NCBI GenBank assembly: GCA_043805315.1
Contig: JAZDID010000013.1
Coordinates: 1 to 18,108, forward strand
Length of the DNA: 18,108 nucleotides
Source: JAHJEM01 sp043805315
Lineage (GTDB): Archaea; Nanobdellota; Nanobdellia; Woesearchaeales; JAHJEM01
Reading direction: 5' to 3'
In this document: piece after piece, positions 14,428 to 18,108 of the stretch
How the letters are laid out: each line of letters begins with the position of its first letter
Numbering within the stretch: position 1 is the stretch's first letter
Program-made: the position numbers and the translations under genes
The notes under the pieces: generated by a model
The model's input: the letters and a program-made list of their open reading frames with translations, nothing else
Database searches by the model: none
What the model was told of the DNA's origin: nothing

Positions 14428-14448
14428 CCACCTGTTTCTTCCAAATGC

Positions 14449-14748
14449 ATGACAAAGCGAATCGGCGGAGAACGAAGAAAGACCCGGGATATCTATAAGA
14501 AGCACATCAAGACAAAGGGAAAGCTGCCAATCACCAAGTTCCTGACAGAATTCTCGCCAGGAGAGAAAGTGGTGCTGAAAGTCGAGCCTGGCTACCAGAA
14601 AGGGACCTATTTCCGGCGATTCCATGGAAAGCACGGGGAAGTGCTCAAGAAAATCGGCTATTGCTATGAAGTGCAGATCAGGGATGGAGGGAAGATGAAG
14701 AAGGTCATTGTCCATCCTGTCCATCTCCAGCAAGTGAAAAAAGCCTAA
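14449..14748 (+). CDS. rpl21e: 50S ribosomal protein L21e
   Basis: A 99-residue basic protein, the usual length for archaeal L21e. It begins MTKRIGGERRKTRD and contains the conserved FSPGEKVVLKVEPGYQKGTYFRRFHGKHGEV core, an SH3-like barrel that binds 23S rRNA, ending in the family pattern VIVHPVHLQQV. The start is fixed by family length and by the TATA box 26 bases upstream, so the transcript is probably leaderless. Rpo4 follows 15 bases after the stop, the conserved archaeal L21e-Rpo4-DUF655 order. Confidence 0.95.
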   Translation: MTKRIGGERRKTRDIYKKHIKTKGKLPITKFLTEFSPGEKVVLKVEPGYQKGTYFRRFHGKHGEVLKKIGYCYEVQIRDGGKMKKVIVHPVHLQQVKKA

Positions 14749-14763
14749 GAGAGGAACATACGC

Positions 14764-15174
14764 ATGACAGAAACTGTTGAGAAATCACCCATGAACCTTG
14801 TGCAATTGCGCGAGGAGTTGGCGAAGATCAAGAAGAGGGACACTGAGCTGGACATTAGGGGCAACAAGACAGATGAATACTGCCAGCAGTTCACCAGCCT
14901 GAGCATGAAAGAGGCTGACGAGATCTATGCCAAGATCAGCAAGCTGAGCATCCCACGGTTCAAGGACATCTACATCCACAAGATCATCGACATCATGCCC
15001 AGGACAGTCGGACAATTGAAAGTTGTCCTGCAAGGCTATTCATTGACCATCACGAACGAGAACCTGAAGAAGATCGTGGACATCCTCGAGAACTATCAGA
15101 AGAAGAAAAAAGAGGACAAGAAGGAAGAAAAGCAGGAAAAGAAGGAAGAGAAGAAAGAGAAAGGGAAGGAATAA
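14764..15174 (+). CDS. rpo4: DNA-directed RNA polymerase subunit Rpo4 (RpoF)
   Basis: A 136-residue homologue of eukaryotic Rpb4, which with Rpo7 forms the polymerase stalk that binds nascent RNA and helps open the promoter. The helical body spans residues 10-110; DIMPRTVGQLKVVLQGY (76-92) is the family signature. The last 25 residues (112-136) are almost only Lys, Glu, Asp and Gln, a charged tail that typical archaeal Rpo4 proteins lack. It lies 15 bases after L21e with GAGAGG as ribosome-binding site, so the two are cotranscribed. A run of five T residues (15193-15197) after the stop may end some transcripts. Confidence 0.92.
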   Translation: MTETVEKSPMNLVQLREELAKIKKRDTELDIRGNKTDEYCQQFTSLSMKEADEIYAKISKLSIPRFKDIYIHKIIDIMPRTVGQLKVVLQGYSLTITNENLKKIVDILENYQKKKKEDKKEEKQEKKEEKKEKGKE

Positions 15175-15219
15175 GTATTCTCTATTGTTGTATATTTTTG
15201 TTGAGCGATTCTTGTCAAT

Positions 15220-15480
15220 CTATCCATCTGATTCATCGTTTTCTTGATTTGTCAGGGGTGGGTGGTGAGGGATGGTTTGGACTATGCACAAAGTTTGGAC
15301 CTTGTCCAAACCCTGTCGAGGTTCTCGACTATGCCCCATTGAACTTGTTCAATGATGGCAGGTGGGGACAACTGCGCACAGAACCCAGCCAACTGCCAAC
15401 AGTGTCGAAGAATTGTTACGCACATCCAAGGGTGGTTGGAGGGGGATGGGGGGTGGGCACAATCGACAACACGTGCGAGT
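15220..15480 (+). ncRNA. Candidate structured non-coding RNA between rpo4 and DUF655
   Basis: The 393-base gap after rpo4 holds no credible gene but has a dense set of exact hairpins: GTTTGGAC/GTCCAAAC (15293-15311, 3-base loop; a second upstream copy GGTTTGGAC at 15274 competes for the same partner), GTCGAG/CTCGAC (15315-15329), CATTGAAC/GTTCAATG (15337-15354), and a bulged 10-pair stem TGTCG+ATTGT (15403-15416) with ACAAT+CGACA (15459-15468). The last encloses a G-rich loop. GC content is higher than usual for spacers here. The strand and ends are guesses; a weak TATA-like TATATTTTT at 15190 could start a plus-strand RNA near 15220. I do not see the conserved cores of RNase P, SRP or tRNA. 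Confidence 0.45.
15430..15457 (+). other. G-rich tract, potential G-quadruplex
   Basis: Four G runs (3, 5, 6 and 3 bases) lie within 28 bases, separated by 8, 2 and 1 bases. The tract lies in the loop of the bulged stem at 15403-15468 and ends about 45 bases before the DUF655 TATA box. Confidence 0.5.
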
Positions 15481-15502
15481 TGACTTTGCCTTTATGCGTA
15501 AA

Positions 15503-15511
15503 ATATATATA
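15503..15511 (+). promoter_or_regulatory. TATA box of the DUF655 gene
   Basis: TATATATA predicts a transcript start near 15533, giving a leader of about 35 bases. The leader contains AAGGAG and, 8 bases before the ATG at 15568, GGAGG, so this gene is led by a ribosome-binding site, unlike most genes here. Confidence 0.6.
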
Positions 15512-15567
15512 CTAGCGCGCATAAGAAACATTCAAGAAGGAGATTTCAGTAGTTGGAGGAATAGGGT

Positions 15568-16122
15568 ATGCGCAAGAAAGAAGAATACGTAGTAGTCCTA
15601 GACTTCCTGCCGAATGGCTATCCGTTTGATTCCCGGCCAATCCATCAGAAGACAGCGATAGCGCAGGCCATGGGAAAAGAGAATTTTACTTTACTTGAAT
15701 TAGTGCCGAAAAAAGGCATCTTTCTCCAGCCCTATGAAGAGGTCTATATCGGAGACCAGAAACGGGACAAGATACACCATATCAACGGCAAGATCAGCTA
15801 TGACAAGCTCACCCATACAGCACGCGCTGAATTAGAGCATGTCATCGAGCAGGTGGTGAACAAGAACAGCGAGCGCTTCATCGAGTTCATCAACAAGGCC
15901 CAGCCCCTGAGCACGCGCATGCACACGATAGAGCTCCTCCCTGGCGTAGGCAAGAAGCACATGTGGGAGATCATCGAAGCAAGAAAACAGGAACCCTTCA
16001 CGAGCTTTGACGACATCAAGAAGCGCGTCAAGCTCCTGCCAGAGCCGCAGAAGATCATTGTGCGCAGGATCATCCTGGAGATCACGGGAAACGAGAAGCA
16101 TTACCTGTTTATTGAGAAGTAA
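15568..16122 (+). CDS. DUF655 family protein (OB-like plus helix-hairpin-helix)
   Basis: A 184-residue archaeal DUF655 protein. The N-terminal half begins EEYVVVLDFLPNGYP (5-19), the family start, and contains LLELVPKKGIFLQPYEEVYIG, likely a small beta-barrel. The C-terminal half has a helix-hairpin-helix, LLPGVGKKHMWEIIEARKQ (122-140), followed by FTSFDDIKKRV, a nucleic-acid-binding unit. In many archaea this gene lies between rpo4 and the rRNA dimethyltransferase gene ksgA and is taken to act in rRNA or ribosome maturation; here ksgA does not follow. It has its own promoter and GGAGG site. Function remains unproven for the family. Confidence 0.9.
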   Translation: MRKKEEYVVVLDFLPNGYPFDSRPIHQKTAIAQAMGKENFTLLELVPKKGIFLQPYEEVYIGDQKRDKIHHINGKISYDKLTHTARAELEHVIEQVVNKNSERFIEFINKAQPLSTRMHTIELLPGVGKKHMWEIIEARKQEPFTSFDDIKKRVKLLPEPQKIIVRRIILEITGNEKHYLFIEK

Positions 16123-16200
16123 GATTCTTTTATACACAATTTTTTATTTAGAATAGTATTATCATTGAAGAGTATTAAAATAAATAAAAAAAGGAAAAAG
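16123..16200. terminator. Bidirectional T-rich termination region
   Basis: Between the convergent DUF655 and lipoprotein genes, the plus strand has TTTTTTATTT (16140-16149) and the minus strand has CTTTTTCCTTTTTTTATTT (16182-16200). Archaeal transcription commonly ends at such T runs without a hairpin. Confidence 0.5.
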
Positions 16201-16201
16201 C

Positions 16202-17062
16202 TCACTCTGTTGTAATCATTCTGTCAAGCTGCGCATCCTCAATGTGTTCCACTACCTTTTCATACGTGATGCCTTTCTCGTGGAAGTTGATGATGTCTTC
16301 GCATGAGATTTCCGTTCCTTCCTTCTTATTCAGTGCATTCAGCCTGTTCGCCTCTTCAGGTGTGATTCCTGAGTTGCACAGCTTTGTCACTTCCCAATCT
16401 CTGAATTCCCTATCATACTTGTTGGCAGTCTTTCCGTCTATTCCCATTGCGTGAAGATCCAGCCTGGTGTATCCATCAAATCTGTTGTCAAACTCATTCC
16501 ACATCGCGATGGTGAAGTGCTGCTTGACCAGGTCAGGGATGTAGTGGGACTTGTCGATTCCGATTGCCCTGATGTACTTGTCTGCTCTGGGTGTGGCTTT
16601 GCGCGCGTTGTACACCGCGGCTATGGTAGATATATTATCTAAATCATTTTCTGTGTATTCTTTTGCGATGGCACGTGCGTCCGTAGGTGATATACCTGCT
16701 CTCCAAAGATGATCCACAATCCATGCATTGAATCTTCCATACGCGTTGGCAGAGTCTGGCGGCACGCCTGCGTCAGTGAGCCTTTTCAAAAAGCTGAATT
16801 CCTGGAAATGTATGTTTCCCTCAGGGTTGTACCAGAACCTCGTGTCAAATGCAACTGCTGTTTCCAATGGAATGTTATTTTCCTTGCAGTATTTTGCAAG
16901 TGTTGCCGGCACCTTTTTTCCTGCCACTTCGACAGAGTCAGGTTTGCTCTGGACCTGTGCTGCATGCCCGGCTTTCCCTTGGCCTGAGCAGGCGTACAAG
17001 CCTGATATGAGTACAATGCTGCTCAATGTTCCAACAATACCCTGTAACTTTTTTCGTGCCAT
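16202..17062 (-). CDS. Putative lipoprotein with helical repeats
   Basis: A 286-residue secreted protein with a lipobox: basic MARKK, hydrophobic residues 7-22, then LYAC (22-25) followed by a Ser/Gly/Gln-rich linker. From residue about 55 a motif recurs, roughly aGIxPxxAxxYxxxF: at 64 (NIPLETAVAFDTRF), 99 (GVPPDSANAYGRF), 123 (GISPTDARAIA), 207 (GIDGKTANKYDREF), 232 (GITPEEANRLN) and 264 (GITYEKVVEH), with weaker copies near 155 and 168. This is an array of short paired helices. The ATG at 17062 is preceded by GGAGGTG 8 bases upstream. No enzyme motif is seen, so a binding or scaffold role on the cell surface is the best guess. Confidence 0.7.
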   Translation of the reverse strand: MARKKLQGIVGTLSSIVLISGLYACSGQGKAGHAAQVQSKPDSVEVAGKKVPATLAKYCKENNIPLETAVAFDTRFWYNPEGNIHFQEFSFLKRLTDAGVPPDSANAYGRFNAWIVDHLWRAGISPTDARAIAKEYTENDLDNISTIAAVYNARKATPRADKYIRAIGIDKSHYIPDLVKQHFTIAMWNEFDNRFDGYTRLDLHAMGIDGKTANKYDREFRDWEVTKLCNSGITPEEANRLNALNKKEGTEISCEDIINFHEKGITYEKVVEHIEDAQLDRMITTE

Positions 17063-17106
17063 AGCGTAAGCACCTCCAGTATGAAAAAGAAAGAAAAAGA
17101 ATGGAA

Positions 17107-17119
17107 TTTAAAAATATTT
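17107..17119 (-). promoter_or_regulatory. TATA-like box of the lipoprotein gene
   Basis: The minus strand reads AAATATTTTTAAA, predicting a start near 17084 and a leader of about 22 bases that carries the GGAGGTG site. Confidence 0.45.
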
Positions 17120-17149
17120 GTATAATTTCCACTCTGGCGTGGTCATGCT

Positions 17150-17719
17150 TTAGTGCAGCCTTAGGTTCGCCCGTCTGCTCGGCCTGACCTTCTCAGCGCC
17201 TTTGCCTTTCCTGAGCAACCCGCGAGCGCGCTTTCCTGCAGCAGTCAATCCCCTGCCGACCCTGTCTTTATGGTGCAGCATCCAGGATATCCGCTCATCA
17301 CTCTTTATTGCCGGATGGAACTTGTCCACGAGCAGGATCTCAAACCAGTAATAGACGCCGTCCTTGGCAACCCAATAACTGTTGAGCACTTCCAGGTTCG
17401 GGAATTTCTTCTGGCAGCGATCTTCTGCAATGCGCTGGTAATTCAGGCGCTGGACCTTGCGTTGGTAGGAATGTGCTGAACGCCTGCCGCCCTTGATATC
17501 CGGGCGCATCTTTCCTCCCCGCTTAACCCGCTGCCTGACAAGAATATATCCCTGCTTGGCTTTGTAGCCTAAAGAGCGTGCACGGTCAATCCGTGTCGGA
17601 TGCTCAATCCGTATTGTGACGGGTTCTTTTCTCCAGAGAATAAGCCGTTCTTTCCAGAGCGGTCCAAGAGTCTCTTTCGGCCTTTTCCAGGTCTGCCGCA
17701 CATATTTGAGATAACCCAT
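17150..17719 (-). CDS. rpl15e: 50S ribosomal protein L15e
   Basis: A 189-residue, strongly basic ribosomal protein. Family landmarks are MGYLKYVRQTWKRPKE at the N-terminus, the segment from IEHPTRIDRARSLGYKAKQGY, RGGKMRPDIKGGRR, KFPNLEVLNSYWV and KGKGAEKVRPSRR at the C-terminus. I start at ATG 17719, not at upstream in-frame ATGs, since it matches the family N-terminus and GGAGG lies 8 bases upstream. A TATA box (TTTTTAAA) near 17809 gives a leader of about 65 bases, long for this window. It is downstream-adjacent to the lipoprotein gene, which has its own promoter. Confidence 0.95.
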   Translation of the reverse strand: MGYLKYVRQTWKRPKETLGPLWKERLILWRKEPVTIRIEHPTRIDRARSLGYKAKQGYILVRQRVKRGGKMRPDIKGGRRSAHSYQRKVQRLNYQRIAEDRCQKKFPNLEVLNSYWVAKDGVYYWFEILLVDKFHPAIKSDERISWMLHHKDRVGRGLTAAGKRARGLLRKGKGAEKVRPSRRANLRLH

Positions 17720-17808
17720 ATTGTCAGCCTCCATTATTATGTTCTTAGGCCTTGATTCAGGCAAGCCATCGCCCACATCTCAAGGCAGGAGAAAGGATTT
17801 TGCGAGGG

Positions 17809-17816
17809 TTTAAAAA
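17809..17816 (-). promoter_or_regulatory. TATA box of the L15e gene
   Basis: The minus strand reads TTTTTAAA within ACTTTTTAAACC, a good box and recognition element. It predicts a start near 17786. Confidence 0.5.
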
Positions 17817-17922
17817 GTGTTCGATTTTCAGTATTGCAATTTGTCTCAGTTTTTTAGGGGCGCAGCTAACTTATCGGTGATAATAAATTCTCTTCTTATC
17901 TATTGAATGCACTGGTGGTGGC

Positions 17923-17987
17923 GGTGCGACGCTCATCCTCACTAAAGCTTCGGATGAGCTACTCGGCACCCCGGAGGGGGCAACCCC
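17923..17987 (-). mobile_element. Structured right-end-like element of an IS200/IS605 (TnpB-type) transposon
   Basis: On the minus strand, downstream of the DUF2080-like gene, a GGGG-TTGC-CCCC hairpin (17987-17976) is followed by a nested stem: GGTGC/GCACC arms (17923-17927, 17966-17970) around an exact 8-pair hairpin, GCTCATCC/GGATGAGC (17931-17938, 17952-17959). The 13-base loop reads CTTTAG on the minus strand. Subterminal hairpins with a CTTTAG loop are characteristic of IS200/IS605 right ends, which also form the guide-RNA scaffold of TnpB. No tnpB gene is seen. An alternative is an independent plus-strand small RNA from near 17911, with a TAATAAAT box at 17881 and a T run at 18008. Confidence 0.45.
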
Positions 17988-18004
17988 TGACCTTTACCCA
18001 CATC

Positions 18005-18108
18005 TTATTTTTTTCTTATGAGGATGTACGTTTTTCTGCCGAGGTATTCTTTTGGGCAGTCTAGTTTTGCTCCTGTGCCAAATTTGGTTACGGTTTTCTC
18101 GATGATAA
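18005..18108 (-). CDS. DUF2080-like small transposon-associated protein, partial (N-terminus beyond window)
   Basis: The last 33 codons of a gene running off the right edge, ending in TAA. The text KTVTKFGTGAKLDCPKEYLGRK resembles DUF2080, a family of short archaeal proteins with the pattern VTKxGxGAxIxxPKExxGKK, often annotated as transposon-encoded and found near tnpB genes. The fold is probably an AbrB-like swapped-hairpin DNA-binding strand set. Only the C-terminus is visible, so the family call is moderate. The structured element directly downstream supports a mobile-element context. Confidence 0.55.
   Translation of the reverse strand, partial: IIEKTVTKFGTGAKLDCPKEYLGRKTYILIRKK

Noticed and set aside
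14353..14448. N-terminal extension of L21e
   Set aside because: The open frame reaches 14353, but the TATA box at 14420 and the normal L21e length both place the start at 14449.
15198..15515. Plus-strand open frame across the rpo4-DUF655 spacer
   Set aside because: It is Gly/Cys/Pro-rich with no family resemblance, and crosses exact hairpins. The RNA-like structure explains the sequence better.
15175..15567. RNase P RNA or SRP RNA in the rpo4 spacer
   Set aside because: Conserved cores, such as the RNase P GAGGAAAGUC region or the SRP domain IV loop, are not visible.
17881..18014. tRNA or 5S rRNA gene at the structured right-hand region
   Set aside because: No T-arm (GGTTCRA type), no acceptor pairing and no 5S core were found. 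The fold suits a transposon right end or another small RNA.
1..18108. CRISPR array or tandem repeat cluster
   Set aside because: No regularly spaced direct repeats of 20-40 bases were found in the window.

Overview
The window is archaeal. Ribosomal proteins L15e and L21e, RNA polymerase subunit Rpo4, a DUF655 protein, a stand-alone Elp3 and the wybutosine enzyme Taw3 occur together, and archaeal TATA boxes (TTTATAAA type) lie about 26 bases before many start codons. Base composition is moderate, genes are tightly packed and several small or orphan families appear. A DPANN lineage such as Woesearchaeota is my guess from overall style, not something the sequence proves.

Layout. 1-1100 (minus): the N-terminal part of an HELGH zinc metalloprotease cut by the window edge, preceded by a class I SAM methyltransferase. 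1319-2476 (plus): a Nudix-Nudix-winged-helix protein of NrtR type. 2478-5295 (minus): purB and purA, the two-step IMP to AMP branch. 5421-6132 (plus): a 48-residue DUF3096 membrane protein and a PD-(D/E)XK nuclease-like protein. 6109-11418 (minus): Taw3, a nucleotidyltransferase gene interrupted by an in-frame amber codon, an M20 metallopeptidase, a GNAT acetyltransferase with an inserted zinc ribbon, and Elp3. 11694-12602 (plus): a secreted Ig-like membrane protein. 12613-14191 (minus): an NSUN-type RNA m5C methyltransferase and an unknown protein. 14449-16122 (plus): L21e, Rpo4, a 393-base non-coding gap rich in perfect hairpins, then DUF655. 16202-17719 (minus): a repeat lipoprotein and L15e. 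17720-18108: a structured element resembling the right end/guide-RNA scaffold of an IS200/IS605 element, next to the C-terminus of a DUF2080-like protein.

How the genes fit together. Much of the window is information processing: translation (L15e, L21e), transcription (Rpo4), and tRNA or rRNA modification (Elp3, Taw3, NSUN enzyme). AMP synthesis is complete from IMP. The accessory features are the interrupted nucleotidyltransferase, the lipoprotein, the Ig-like protein and the element at the right edge.

Best leads: the hairpin array between rpo4 and DUF655 (about 15274-15468), the transposon-like structured end at 17923-17987, the in-frame TAG in the nucleotidyltransferase, the double-Nudix NrtR homologue and the repeat lipoprotein. 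All calls come from reading the sequence; no database search was run.
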